Notes under the pieces: generated by a model
Told to the model about the DNA's origin: nothing
Databases searched by the model: none
Seen by the model: only the letters and a program-made list of their open reading frames with translations
Shown: one piece after another, positions 32,501 through 43,899 of the stretch
How the letters are laid out: each line of letters begins with the position of its first letter
How positions within the stretch are numbered: the first letter of the stretch is position 1
NCBI GenBank assembly: GCA_946894095.1
Contig: OX335642.1
Span: 1,561,021-1,625,020, forward strand
DNA length: 64,000 nucleotides
From: Incurvaria masculella
Lineage: Eukaryota; Arthropoda; Insecta; Lepidoptera; Incurvariidae
Direction of reading: 5' to 3'
Position numbers and translations under genes: made by a program

Positions 32501-33122
32501 AAAAGAAAGTGTATAGAGTAGTAGAAGTTAAACATTTAAAAAGAAACATTCTTAAAAACTATTAAAAAACGAGACTATATAAAAAAAAGACTTATAAACG
32601 AAAATCATAGACACACACACACATACGCAACTACAGTAAATTTTCTAAACGATAATTAAACACTGATGTGATATACAAATAGACATTAGGTAACATACAT
32701 TTTTTTCTGCTTGAATATGTTATTAACTCTGTACTTAAATGAATTAAGAGATTCACTTACTCTTACTTATATGAGTTGACTATAAATATTAAGTGAATTA
32801 CCTGTTGTAAATAGTAAATTACCTGAGTTGACTATAAATATTAAGTAAATTACCTGATTGGTTTTGAAGCTTAATCTTAACTATGTTTTTATTTGGACCA
32901 TTTAATTTATGGGCCAACCTCAATTCGCTAATATATTTTTTTAAGCTAAGAAACTTACTAACAACGAAGAGCGTTATTAATAATATCGTAGGGGTTGTAT
33001 ATTGCTATGAATTGCTATAATTGAAGCGTGGGGCGACACGAATATGCCGTAGCAACTTTTAGCTATTTGGTCGTGCCGTCGTAGCGGCCTCTACGAATTC
33101 GTAGCAGATCTACGAAATTATA
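32501..33122. other. No gene; repeat scraps
   Basis: Contains the 32-bp direct repeat, a short (AC)n and, next to the mariner, GTAGCGGCCTCTACGAATTCG, part of a GTAGCAGATCTACG-rich palindromic sequence. Confidence 0.45.
32773..32858 (+). repeat. Short direct repeat (about 32 bp, two copies)
   Basis: GAGTTGACTATAAATATTAA then GTGAATTACCTG at 32773, and the same with GTAAATTACCTG at 32825, separated by 20 bp. Confidence 0.85.
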
Positions 33123-34401
33123 GGTCGGGGAAAAAGTTTCTTCGCATTTTTTAAGAAAATTCAAAACATTTTTTAATATGGTTTATTTACATTTAACTAA
33201 AGTATGTAGGTACCATTTTGTTCGATAACTTTTTGCCATCTTGTAGGTAGGGACATGATCCCATTGCTATAGAAATATTGGGACTTCTGATCAATATACC
33301 GCGACAAGTGGTCATGGCAGTCCTCTCGTGATGTTAACCTGACACTGCCTAAAGAATTCTGAAGAGACCTAAACAGGTGGAAATCTGAAGGTGCAAGGTC
33401 AGGACTATACGGCGGATGCATTAACACCTCCCAGCCAAACTCTCTTAGTTTTTGCTGAGTGGCTAAAGATGTGTGAGGTCTAGCGTTATCATGATGAAAA
33501 ACCACACCCCTTCTGTTGATTAATTCCGGCCGCTTTCTCTCAACTTCTTGCTTTAATCTCATCAGTTGTTCGCAGTAGAGTTCAGAATCGATGGTCCTGC
33601 CTGGTGGTAACAGCTCATAATGAATAATGCCCTTCCAATCCCACCACACACACAGCATCACCTTGTTGCGAGTTAACCCGGGTTTCGCCACAGTCTGTGA
33701 AGCTTGACCGGCCTTTGACCATGACCTTTTTCGCACGTTCTTGTCGTACGTGATCCACTTTTCATCACCAGTTATCAGCTACTCCAAAAATGGTTCGGTT
33801 TCATTACGTCGTAATAAAGAATCACAAATGAGTACACGGTTCATTAGGTTTCTTTCAGTGAGCTCGTGAGGTACCCAAATATCGAGCTTTTTTGTGTACC
33901 CAGTTTTTTTCAAATGCGCCAAAACTGTTTTGTGGTCAATTCCTAGTTCTTCAGCTACGTCGTAACTACTGATATGCCGATCTTGCTCCACTTTTTCAAA
34001 AATGGCATCCATTTTATCCGTAATAGGGCGACCAGAGCGACGTGCATCTTTGACATCAAAATTTCCGGATTGAAAACGCTTAAACCAAATTTGTGCTACT
34101 CTCACAGACACTGCACTAGGTCCATAAACATCGCAAATTTTTTTCGCGGCTTGCGTTGCATTTTTACCTTTTTTGTAGTAAAATTTTAAAATGTATCGAA
34201 TTTCTTCATTAGATTCACTCATTTTGACAGCACGAAAAACAAATGAGAATCACACATTTTCCTAATTTGAATTTGGAATTATGTTCTTTAAAATTTAAAC
34301 TTTCAATGATACCAAAACCAGCCAGATACAAATAGTATAGCCAAAGAGATTTTATTACAAGTTCATACATACTATAATGCGAAAAGACTTTTTCCCCGAC
34401 C
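33123..34401 (-). mobile_element. mariner transposon, near full length (1279 bp)
   Basis: Terminal inverted repeats GGTCGGGGAAAAAGT at the left and ACTTTTTCCCCGACC at the right bound one long transposase frame. The left end follows TA, the usual mariner target. The right flank has lost the exact TA. A second copy of the same family sits at 54269-55485 and differs from it by few substitutions, so both inserted fairly recently. The transposase resembles that of the cecropia subfamily (relatives of Hsmar1/SETMAR), from recalled similarity of the HHDNARPH region. Confidence 0.93.
33197..34222 (-). pseudogene. mariner transposase with one premature TAG
   Basis: The frame from the ATG at 34222 is open for 147 codons, meets TAG at 33779-33781, then continues in the same frame to the terminator at 33197, about 341 residues in all. 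The N-terminal half holds paired helix-turn-helix regions (SVRVAQIWFKRFQSG near residue 40). The catalytic half, past the stop, has TGDEKW (first Asp), HHDNARPH (second Asp) and YSPDLAPSD (third Asp) with 34 residues between the last two: the DD34D triad of mariner. All three acidic residues survive. The sister copy reads Lys (AAG) at the stop position, so this lesion is a later point mutation. Confidence 0.9.
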
Positions 34402-34555
34402 ATTACATCGCATCGCGTCGTTTCAAAATTCAAACGAGTCTATTAGACAATCGATATTATTCCGGCCTGTTCGGTCATTTTGAACTTAAAATTTATTGCC
34501 ACGTTTTCAATTGAAAAAAAATATTTTTATGCATATAACTTTAGAATAGAACGTT

Positions 34556-34855
34556 AAAATTAGAAGAAATGATGTATATGTCCATTGGCCAAGGCACAAT
34601 TTTTCACGCCGACTGTGAATTAATTGCGCGAAATCATTTTCCAAGTCCTAGTCGTTCCTTGCCAAATTGTAATAAACAATCTTAATCACTTAAGAAAGCT
34701 GATTATATGTTTTTATATTTTGATTTTAATATAAATATCTTTAATTTTCCAAAAATTAAATATTCTAAAATTACAGTAAAAAAACAACTTTTTATCCGCC
34801 AGTAAATTAAAATATTCAGACGTAAGTCTCAGAAATATATTTTAGAACCCAGTCC
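34556..34855 (+). repeat. Direct repeat, copy 1 (about 300 bp)
   Basis: AGAAATGATGTATATGTCCA, TTGGCCAAGGCACAATTTTTC, TCTTAATCACTTAAGAAAGC, AATATAAATATCTTTAATTTT and ATTTTAGAACCCAGTC correspond to 35800-36130. The first part also occurs inverted at 19505-19550 (AATTGTGCCTTGGCCAATGG). Confidence 0.75.
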
Positions 34856-35799
34856 TCCCGTAATTTTTAAGAAACTAATCATATTCTATGTGGCGTTAGA
34901 AGTTCAGGTCATGCCTCATTCTTTAACAATCAGTGAAACTCAAGATAACGGTAATAACCAATTTTAATGTTAATCCAATCCTCAGCAAAACCAATCTGTT
35001 ACAAACAGCTTCCAATATTCAGTCCTAAATTACACGTCAAAGTGTAACTCGACTCCAGGTTTCATCCAAATTTGACCTATTTTCGCCCCCTGGAGGACCT
35101 TGCCCAGAATTCCGAGCGCGACCCGCTGTGCCTATTGTTTTTGTCGGGTTCACCTTCCCTTTGAACCGGCGGGCGGCTGAATATGTCGTCGGCTTTCATG
35201 GTTTAAAAGGCACTGGGGCGAGTCGGCGCGTAGCGCCATACCAGCTACAAAACATTTTATCTTATAAAAATATTAGGACTCCAAAAGTGTGTCTACAAAA
35301 ATAAACTAATATCATGTTTTTGGCAGATTTTTATTCTAGAATTTTTTTAAAAATGAATTGCACAATCACCGGTTTAAGATATTCTGATACTAACTATAAC
35401 CAAGTCGAGGCGGGCCACTACAATGTAGATAAACTAACAAAGACCTTCTGTCTAGCAGAGATACTCTAGAACATTTTGATCTTCATCTGTCATCAATTTT
35501 ACGCCGTAAAGTCGGCAAACTCTGTCTTTTCTTGTCTTCGTAACACTATAATTCTATGGCTTTTTGACGATTTCAGTGGTATTTTTAAGAGGAAACCTAT
35601 GTTTCTAGTCCGACAGATTCTGTATGATAAAATTTAAAATAATTAAAGAAATTAAAATAATTAATAGTCTTGGAATTCGTTAATGTAAATAATGTTTGTT
35701 ATTGCAATCAATGAATCCCCAGCGTTTTCAGCGCTAATATTGCATTAGTTAAGATAAACGGATAAAATGGTCATAAAGTGACCGGGGCTATGCGATTTT
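34856..35799. other. No gene recognised; GC-rich patch at 35040-35260
   Basis: The patch (CCCCCTGGAGGACCTTGCCC, GAACCGGCGGGCGGCTG, GGCGAGTCGGCGCGTAGCG) is GC-rich and not repeated in the window. Its frames contain stops. Confidence 0.4.
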
Positions 35800-36130
35800 A
35801 AAATTAAAAGAAATTATGTATTTGTCCATTGGCAAGGGCACAAATTTACACGCCTAATTATTATTATTAAACTAGAGGAATCGTTCAACCAGGCCGTAAT
35901 GCTTTTCTACCTTTAAAAGTTGTCAACTTGTAATCAAAGATCTTAATCACTTAAGAAAGGTTAATTATATACGAGTATATATTTTTGTTTTTATTTTTAC
36001 ATAAATATCTATATTTTCCAGAAAAAAAACTTAAATGACAAAAAAAAGGTAAATTTTTATTAGCCAGTATTTTCCAATCTTGAAGGTAAATAAAAACGAA
36101 GAGACATCTCAACAATTTATTTTACAATCC
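35800..36130 (+). repeat. Direct repeat, copy 2
   Basis: AGAAATTATGTATTTGTCCA, TTGGCAAGGGCACAAATTTAC, TCTTAATCACTTAAGAAAGG, CATAAATATCTATATTTTCC and TTTTACAATCCAATATTTC. 1.25 kb from copy 1, same strand. Confidence 0.75.
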
Positions 36131-38620
36131 AATATTTCAAAAACCTAATAAAACAGTTAGATCATGTTAACAGTTTTCATCCGGAGTATGGGGAAATCAT
36201 AGGACAACGGCCGTCTTAAGGCGGTTAAGAAAATACAGCCTGAAAGTGTCAGTCTATAACGGCGAAGTGTCAAGCGTTTACTTGCCGGCCACTCGAATTT
36301 GTATTCCTTCCACGAAATACAGCTATTGCCAAATTGAGACCTTTTTCTGGGCACTGAATATTAGACTAGGTGCGGCTCAGCGTGGGACGAAACGTATTTG
36401 ATCCTTCATCTGAGGATAGATGTTTGCCTGGATGTCGTTTAGGTGAAATAAAACGCTTTCGGTGGACGGGTAAATGTATAGTTCGTGGAAGTTTGCTGAA
36501 GTCGCTGTCATGAATATATTGTCCTGTCAATTCAGAGTATTTATTATTAAAGAGCTGTTTCCCGCGATAACACCTTCGCTTAAGAAAAGTTAAATTTGAC
36601 GTCCAAACTTCAAGATTCGCTTCTACCGAAAGCCATCATAGTCGTGGAGATAAAACAAACATATTGTCAGATTCTCAGTGAGAATCTTTCGCAATTTTAA
36701 AGGTATTATTTTTGTTCATGATTGAACATTAAACCAAATCAAATTCATGTATATTTCAACTGAACATAAAAAAATCTGAAATAATATATATTATAAGCAG
36801 AAATATTTGACCAAGAAATCTACTCCTAGCTTCAAAGCAGCGAGTAAGGAAAGAAGGAAGTGGGGATCGAACATCTTACATATACATTAAAATTATCAAA
36901 AAGTTCTAAAACTCAATAATCAATCAATCATTAGCCCTAAGTGATTTTCACATCCTATATTAGGAAGTTCATCGCTAGAAAAGTTCATTTTCATATAGGA
37001 CGTGGTTGTTTCAATATTTCAAAAGATTTATGCTCATGACAGGGAATTTGTTTTGAGTGTCTGCCGACCGATCCTCTCGTCGCACTGCGGTGCGGAGACG
37101 GTAACCGATTCATAACGCAAATGAACTGGCCAGTTTTCTAGCCGTACTGTATGAACACCGTTCATGCGGGATGTTTAATACTGTTGGAGAATTTAAAATA
37201 GTTATGTATCCTTTCAACTTTAATTCTATTGATCGATTTGAAATCTTGGTTTTGAAAACCTTATGACTACAGCGGTTTTCATTGGTGAGGCGCAGGGTTA
37301 TGAAAAAAAACGCAGTCCATACGATTTCTTAAGGTCAATCGTTTAAAAAGTCATAGATCGGTAGAGGTACAAACGACAAAGCATCGGACTCATAGCTTGT
37401 TTTTCTGTTAAGATATCAAAACCTTCATACTGGAATGTATTTCATGCATTACATAAAAAATATTGCACATATTATTTTTTAACCTCTGCAGGTTTACACT
37501 AAGTATCATATTTTAATTCAGATAATTTTAACTTCCTTACTCATTGCGGACTTTATTGAGCTTAAGTAATCCAGAGCTTTTATTTGATTATAGAAAGAAG
37601 AAGCCGGGAAAAATTGCCAGGATTTTTATTTAAATTTAATCCAAAACAAATATTAACAGGTTTTTGTTGGCTGTAAAGTGCGTTTAGGAAAGTATGTAAA
37701 CTATGTTTTCATACTAAGTAAATCTTAATTAGTTTTGTTTATACCTATTTTTAAAAAAATATTTCAAGTAGAATTTACTAAGACAATATTTATTTTATTT
37801 TCCCTCATAAACCACTAAATTAAGTCCAACATTTTTGTTTGCAGTTTTTTCTCATAATAATTTGTAAACATAACTATATGATTATTGGACTAATAAATAA
37901 TTTCATAAATGTTTGCAGTTTAAGAATGTGATCAATTTTAATAAGAGGACAAACAAACGTTGAAATCATCCCGTAATAAAAAATAATTTACGGTCTTTTA
38001 TTTTTTTATAGTTCATTCACGACATCAGATAAATTGCCATATTTTAATGAATCTCTAAAAATTATGCGTGATCCATTAGAACATAAGTCCTTGGTCACAC
38101 AATGGGTTCCGACCGAATTTCCGGCCCCAAAACATCGGTCGCCGGACATTTTATCTTCGAATTTAAATTTTATGCCCGGCCAAATGCGAGGGCAGTCATT
38201 AGAATTTACGATCGCCGTATTTTTGATATGAAGTTATGCTCGAGCGGTAGAGCTTGTGATGAAATGGCTTTTACTGCGTTCGTTCGCCATACGAGGAACC
38301 TACTTTCGAACGAAACTTCGGAAATTTGGAAGTTTGGCGGGCTTAAAGTTGGTTTATGTACCAGTTAACTGTTCTTCCGTTCTGAATCCTCCAATGATCC
38401 GTGTAAAATGGCTGTGAAAGTTCAGGTGGGTAACATCGTAATCGAAGTGAAAAGTATGAAGACATGTATGTCGATAGAGGAAGCAAAATAAGCGTCTACG
38501 TGGTGATCTTGAACGTGGTTGAATTCACACAACACTGCAAGGAGTGATTTCAGAGAATTCCATAAGCCGTTACCATTACGTTACCATTTTAAAGTGACTT
38601 CACGACAGCCTTAAGACAGA
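36131..38620. other. No gene recognised in 2.5 kb
   Basis: Mostly AT-rich. 38100-38370 is less AT-rich (CCGACCGAATTTCCGGCCCC, CATCGGTCGCCGGACATTTT) and may be an old MITE. No coding similarity seen. Confidence 0.45.
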
Positions 38621-38850
38621 GTGTCGGAAAATATCCCCATAATGTCAGGACCAAGGATTTAACAAAAGTGGTGCGTCCGAAAATATCTCTATAATGACAG
38701 GACCAAGGATTTAACAAATGTGAAGCGTCCGAAAATATCATAATAATTTAAATTTAATAATAATAAAAACTAACTTAATAACAGTTGTACGTCCAGGACG
38801 TGGAATAATATGAGAGTGGTGCGTCCGAAAATGTCCCCATAATGACACAA
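38621..38850 (+). repeat. Minisatellite, four units of about 52 bp
   Basis: GTCCGAAAATAT followed by CATAATGACAGGACCAAGG and ATTTAACAAAxGTG repeats at 38624, 38676, 38728 and 38824. The third unit is followed by 44 bp of AT-rich extra sequence. Confidence 0.85.
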
Positions 38851-39085
38851 GTCACAAATATCGCACGAAACTTGGCAACATCGCATAATACAGGCGACTT
38901 ACGCTCGTGCGTAGGGCCGCTTTGCCGGGCCCTCTCGGATTATAGGGGTAGCCTGGCCGCGGCATCGAATGAGATAAGGAACACGTAAATTTGACGCGGC
39001 CTTCGGATAAGGCCTGTTGCTGTGAACTTATAAAGATAAGAGAGGTCAAGTCTTCAAAGCGGCTACACATACTTGAATATGCGAT

Positions 39086-39262
39086 CGGCTCGTAGGTCAG
39101 GGGCGCAGGGACTTGCTTTCCATACCAGAGATCAGCGGTTCGATCCCTGCCCCTTTCGTGCGCTACTTTATTTCTTTTTATTAGTTAGATATGACCATTT
39201 CGTCACGGATGTGAGCTGTTTCACGGTTTGGAATCAGTGTATGACAGTGGGTTCCCATGCAT
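39086..39262 (+). mobile_element. tRNA-headed SINE, head and linker only
   Basis: TCGGCTCGTAGGTCAGGGGC, ATCAGCGGTTCGATCCCTGC (B box GGTTCGATCCC) and CATTTCGTCACGGATGTGAGC. It stops within the linker, just before the mariner relic at 39290. Confidence 0.82.
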
Positions 39263-39289
39263 TTTGTGTGTAGGTGTTTACAAAAAATT

Positions 39290-39945
39290 TTGTAAAATGT
39301 ATAACAACCGTCTGAAGCGATGCACATACGCCAACGCTTAACCCATTCTTCCATACACTTTTGATAGTCCGGTGAAGGAATGGCTTTCAATGCCTTCGTC
39401 GCATTATCTTTTATTTCATCGATGCTCGAAAATCTCTTTCCACGAAGAAGTAATTAAAGTTTTGAGAACAGGAAAAAGTCACATGGTGCCATATCCGGAG
39501 AATACGGTACCTGTTGGATTGTATTTACAGTATGTTTGGTCAAATAATCGGTCACGATGCGCGCTTTGTGAGACAGAGCATTGTCATGGTGCAAGATCCA
39601 TGAGTTGTTTTGCCACAATTCCGGTCATTTTCTACGCACAGCATCTCTCAAACGCTTAATTACGGCCAGGTAGTACTCCTTATTGACTGTTTGACGATTT
39701 TCGAGTACGATTTCTTGAACTATCGGTAGTTGATGTTGAAGGGCGTCCACGAAGAGGTGCATCGTCAACTTCTTTGAGACCATTTTTGAACGACGAATAC
39801 CACTCGTATACTCTTGTTTTTGAGAGAGCAGAGTCCCCGTAGGCTTTTTGTAGCATTTTGAATGCATCAGCACAAGAGATTTCGTTGGAAACACAAAACT
39901 TCAAACAAATTCTTTGTTCAATATTTTTTTCCATTTTGAAATGCG
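39290..39945 (-). mobile_element. mariner relic of a second subfamily, internally deleted
   Basis: Reading leftwards from an ATG at 39934, the peptide contains RICLKFCVSNEISCADAF, YGDSALSKTRVYEWYSSFK and GRPSTSTTDS, an intact-looking mariner N-terminal helix-turn-helix region. After EIVLENR it jumps directly to QTVNKEYYLAVIKRLRDAV, so the middle, including the first catalytic Asp, is gone. Beyond that, in shifted frames, LHHDNALSHKA and VPYSPDMAPCDFF (second and third Asp) and a C-terminal YGRMG / MCIASDG tail can be read. It is plainly dead, and older than the 33-kb copy. Confidence 0.88.
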
Positions 39946-40781
39946 ACGAACTTCAAAAACTTTATTGATATAAACAGACGCCAACCAATTACTAATGACA
40001 TTTGATATTTGACATTTGGCAGGAGTGTCAGGCGCCGAGATGCAAGATGCGGCGATACTAGCAGATCCGTTACCCATGTGACCTCCGTGCTATTCCATTT
40101 CCAAAGCAATTAAATTGTTGTCTTAGTTTCATTTCACACGTGAAACCCCTTGCCAGACGTTCATCGAATTCGCGTCAAAAAAGAATCACCCAATCAGTCA
40201 GGGAACTTTAAAATACACCGTATGGAGTAATAGCAGCTTGGAGGATCTCTCCGTAGCAACAATATAAAATAAAATATATTGTGTTAATAATCCTACGGAT
40301 TTCAAATATATTTTGTGATATTTGATCCAGTGAAAGTGGTTTTGCGGCTTATCTGGATGTTACCCTAATATTGCTGCCGATCAAACAAACCTAACTCCAC
40401 CATTTTCCATACATTGGTTCTTGTAAATTAATTGGATCTTTGTACGCACATTAAAAACATATGTATTCACACGTATATTCAGAGTAAAATGGTTATTTCG
40501 AAATATATTAAGTGATGATATAAGATATATAACGCAAACAAAAACTCGTTTTAAATAATTAGCTAAAATTAAACCAAAAACGAAATAGCTATATTTTTTA
40601 AAACCGAATAAAGTCTGACTGACTCGCCCACCATGGGCAAAAATGCGATGGTTCGGCTCACCCACCAATAGAGATGAGATCCGTTTGAATTACTAGTACT
40701 TCAAAAAATAAAAACAAATACATATTTTTTTGTGAAGAATCCATCGGTCCATGTTGCTACAAATATTTTTCACATCAAGTA
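39946..40781. other. No gene recognised
   Basis: 39946-40110 is probably the 5' non-coding part of the adjacent mariner relic. The rest is AT-rich and unclassified. Confidence 0.45.
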
Positions 40782-40920
40782 AATATACTTTTTCGTACTA
40801 AGCAGGTACGTCGCTTATTCCAAGGAATGTGAAAAGTAATTCTTTTTACTTGGCTCTTCTTCAATCAATGTGTCCTTGCTTCACGGTCGATTCTACATAC
40901 ATACATACATACATATCACA
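40782..40920 (-). repeat. CGACCGTGAAGCAAGG repeat, copy 4, with (CATA)n
   Basis: TATACTTTTTCGTACTAAGC, CAATGTGTCCTTGCTTCACGG and TCGATT, then five CATA units and TATCACA. Confidence 0.78.
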
Positions 40921-41149
40921 TTTTTCTTATCAATTATGCCGGACGCCTCTCATACATTTTGTATGCAGGTTAGGTCCACATTTAAAGCATTTTGGTGTAT
41001 CATATCTCCATCGCGTGGCACCGATGAGTATAATTATACACGATCGTGTGAACTCCGTTGTGAGACCGTATCTGCGACGTCCCGTTTCGTACTTTACCTC
41101 GTATCAGACCAAGCAAGTTGACTTAAGTCAGTACTTAAGTACATATCAC

Positions 41150-41463
41150 ACATCTTTCTCTTTCCGAGGTCGATAAGTGCATTTCGTCATGAATGCGAGC
41201 TGCTCCATGGTTCGGAATCCATGTAAAACTGTAGGTGGTAGGGGTTAAGCCCGCCCAGGTTGGTACCATCGCATTGGATTAAAAGATGGTCGAAGCGGCA
41301 ATGAAAAATTGTCCGTGTTTTCAATCCAGTTCAGTGTAGTCGTGCTCATAAAGGGAAGGTCCTGGCACGGCACCAAATTCCTTCGGGAATGTGGTGTATT
41401 GGGCTAATATCATAACGGTAGTTATGTGGTATTAGTCATCCATGTCAGGTCGCATAAAAAAAA
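41150..41463 (+). mobile_element. SINE, head-truncated
   Basis: From TTTCTCTTTCCGAGGTCGAT through the linker and body (CGCCCAGGTTGGTACCATCG, GGTCGAAGCGGCAATGAAAA) to TCATCCATGTCAGGTCGCAT and a short A run. The tRNA-like promoter is missing. Confidence 0.88.
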
Positions 41464-41754
41464 ACATTGCTCGAAAAATGTGACGTACTTGCTTATGAAT
41501 TTATTGTAACCATAATAGTTTATTTTACTACCAAATGTCTTTGTCTACAAAACCTCTTTTGGTGCATATCTTTATTTTTCAATGGAATTTCAGTTGGTTC
41601 CCATTAATACAATTTAAGTACAATCTTAACATAATCAAATAAAAGTTATCATTTACAATACATATGCCATAACTTTATTGGACACTGAGCCAATTTGACG
41701 CGTGATCTGTTGCATGTATATATTCGTCCATCAGATTTTCTCAATGTGTTTGTC

Positions 41755-42035
41755 ATTTCTCGGATTGTTGCTGACTTGTTCTGTGATACCTCGATACTTG
41801 CTAAATTTCCCGATTGTAAGTCAACTGAAAGTACCAGCTTTTGATTTATTTGCGAGTGTCAAAATAAATGGCATAAATGGGCTGTTTATGATCGCGTTTA
41901 AAGCTTGATTTTCTTAAATCTCAAAATTACCATACATTTAAGAAATGTATATTAATTTTAAATCAATGTACCTCCATGCGTTTTCGGGAAAAAGGGTATT
42001 TACAGACAAAGAGACGTATCTTCCAAATCAGTCAG
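41755..42035 (+). repeat. Interspersed repeat (TTGCTAAATTT ... GGGTATTTACAGAC), copy 1
   Basis: TGATACCTCGATACTTGC, TAAATTTCCCGATTGTAAG, TCAACTGAAAGTACC and, after about 140 bp, CCATGCGTTTTCGGGAAAAAG then GGTATTTACAGACAAAG. Confidence 0.62.
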
Positions 42036-42146
42036 ACACATGTGAGCAAGGCCAGAACACATCCTCCCTATTGAAATGGATCAATAAACTTGAAATTGAA
42101 TCCGTCAAATAGCGATATTTTAGTCATTTAATTGGTATAAGATAGC

Positions 42147-42696
42147 TTAAGGTGGCCCAACCTGGCGGGACTAACTCATTCGCGGGCACTGTACAAAACC
42201 GTGCTGTTGCGCTCTGGGACCTTCTCTGTTTCAAAAAAAAAGACAGGCTCCGTGATGAGGAAGATGCAACATGTCCATAAAAATAATAATGTGCATAGTG
42301 TATGATTTGGTAAGATTTACGAAAATTTTGATTTCTAAACGACTTATAGTTAAAAGTAAACCACGACCGCTGTAGTCAAAAATCTAACAAAAACCAAATA
42401 GATTATAAATTTTGATTAAATAAGCTATGTCTGATGACTAATCTTTTTATGATTTTCTTATTTTATCATTGCGTAATAAACCACCAAAGTTATTGTATAA
42501 AACGCGCGAAAAATTCGAACGTTCGGACCTTATAACTTAGAAACCAAACACAATTTTACAATGCCAACGGTCATCAGACATCTAGTTCAGTCAAATAAAG
42601 CTCTTTTGAGCAAAATTTGGGATCTCTGTTAAGAAATATGGGCGTGATCTTCTTTCCCCCTTTGTATGGGCAGATGAGCGGGTTGGGCCACCTTAA
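42147..42696 (+). mobile_element. TTAA-flanked MITE, copy 2 (550 bp)
   Basis: TTAAGGTGGCCCAACCTGG and CGGGTTGGGCCACCTTAA ends. The interior is about 90% like copy 1 by eye, with roughly 55 extra bases after the left end (CTGTACAAAACCGTGCTGTTG). Confidence 0.85.
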
Positions 42697-42734
42697 AACT
42701 TACTAACCATGCATTCTAGTTGAAATATAATCTC

Positions 42735-43070
42735 TTTTAACATTTCGCACGGCACGTACCTCAAGACGTAAGGCCTTGCTCCTCATACGACAGGTCATGG
42801 GTTCAATTCCCGCCTCGTTTAGGCTTTATTTCTCTTTCTGAGCTGGATAAGTGCATCTCGTCACAAATGCAAGCTATTCCATGGTTTGGAATCCATGTAA
42901 CTCTCTAAGAGCTGTTTTCAGAGTGGGCGGACTAACTTTAATCCGCCGGACTAATTCGGTTTTTGTATGGTTAGCCCGGTGCGTAAGTTCTGACAAATTC
43001 TCTCTGAATACGATTGCAAGTTTCCCTCCCCTACTAAGTGATAGGGTTAAGGCCCTGGTACTAGCCAAAT
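42735..43070 (+). mobile_element. tRNA-headed SINE with an internal MITE insertion
   Basis: Head ACGTACCTCAAGACGTAAGG, B box GGGTTCAATTCCC and the linker, then about 115 bp of foreign sequence (42899-43013). The body resumes at ATTGCAAGTTTCCC and CCCTACTAAGTGATAGGG and ends early near 43070. Confidence 0.8.
42899..43013 (+). mobile_element. Small MITE inserted in the SINE
   Basis: GTGGGCGGACTAACTTTAAT, CCGCCGGACTAA and CTCTCTGAATACGATT match, inverted, the segment at 5480-5580. Other SINE copies lack this segment, which fixes the insertion point between GTAA and ATTGCAAG. Confidence 0.72.
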
Positions 43071-43499
43071 CGCAAAGTTAGACGAGGCACCCCAAGTTAA
43101 CTAACGAAGTCTGACGATTATAAGTGTCATTCTTACAATATATGATTCCTTGTCTAGGAATCAACCTATTTTCGTTAATGTATGTTTTTTCCTTTTTCTA
43201 TACAAAATACATTGCGGAAACGGTGTCCATTTCCGAACTTTTTTGACTAAATGTAGAAATCTAAAAGCAAATGGACTTTTTTGTTTATGCATATATGCTG
43301 TTTTTGCTTATATCTAGAAATCGAATTACTTTCAGATTTCTAATGAGAAAAATCTACTTTTTTATTTTTATTATTATTTAAATAAATGATGGAATCAAAA
43401 AATATTAACAATCCATTATCAGTCTGGAGTTCTATTTGGATTTGCTGAAGCGTTTCAATACATATTATTACATTTGTTAAAAAATGCTTTTGTATGGCG

Positions 43500-43655
43500 C
43501 GAGTAGTTGGCTAGTACTAGCGCCTTAAGTCCGCCGGGTTGGTTAGTACCCGTACAGTGTAGCCGTTCTTGGTATGGCACCTAATTATTTTCGGATTGCG
43601 GTTGGCTATATCATGACAGTTGGTATTGTATTAGACATCCATATCCAGCTACATA
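43500..43655 (+). mobile_element. SINE body, shortened and diverged
   Basis: AAGTCCGCCGGGTTGGTTAG, GTATGGCACCTAATTATTTTC and TTAGACATCCATATCCAGC are in body order with deletions between them. Confidence 0.72.
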
Positions 43656-43731
43656 CAATGAATATATTTCTTCATTTTACCAAATTCAACATTTAAAAAA
43701 ATCGGTGTAATAAAAAAAAATCTACAAAAAG

Positions 43732-43899
43732 ATGAGTAAAATAGTTTTAAATACTTCTGTAACCATTTGCCCCGACTGTGAAGGGCCAGCAAATTTAGCG
43801 TTGTCAATTATGCCCCACTCTGGCTCTGAGTGCGGCCCCAACAAGCGACAGGGTGAGTTTGAGAAATGGATACCGATAAGTCAAAGTCATAAAATGTAA
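43732..43899 (+). CDS. Small open frame of 55 residues, unknown
   Basis: Starts MSKIVLNTSVTICPDCEGP and ends SQSHKM-stop, with a CxxC pair. GC-rich in its second half. A donor-like GGGTGAGT lies inside at 43851-43858, so it might be a first exon, but no similarity is recognised and chance is quite possible. Confidence 0.15.
   Translation: MSKIVLNTSVTICPDCEGPANLALSIMPHSGSECGPNKRQGEFEKWIPISQSHKM

Noticed and set aside
33974..34189. A conserved 71-residue protein occurring twice (also 54481-54696)
   Set aside because: It is the antisense shadow of the mariner transposase; conservation comes from the shared transposon.
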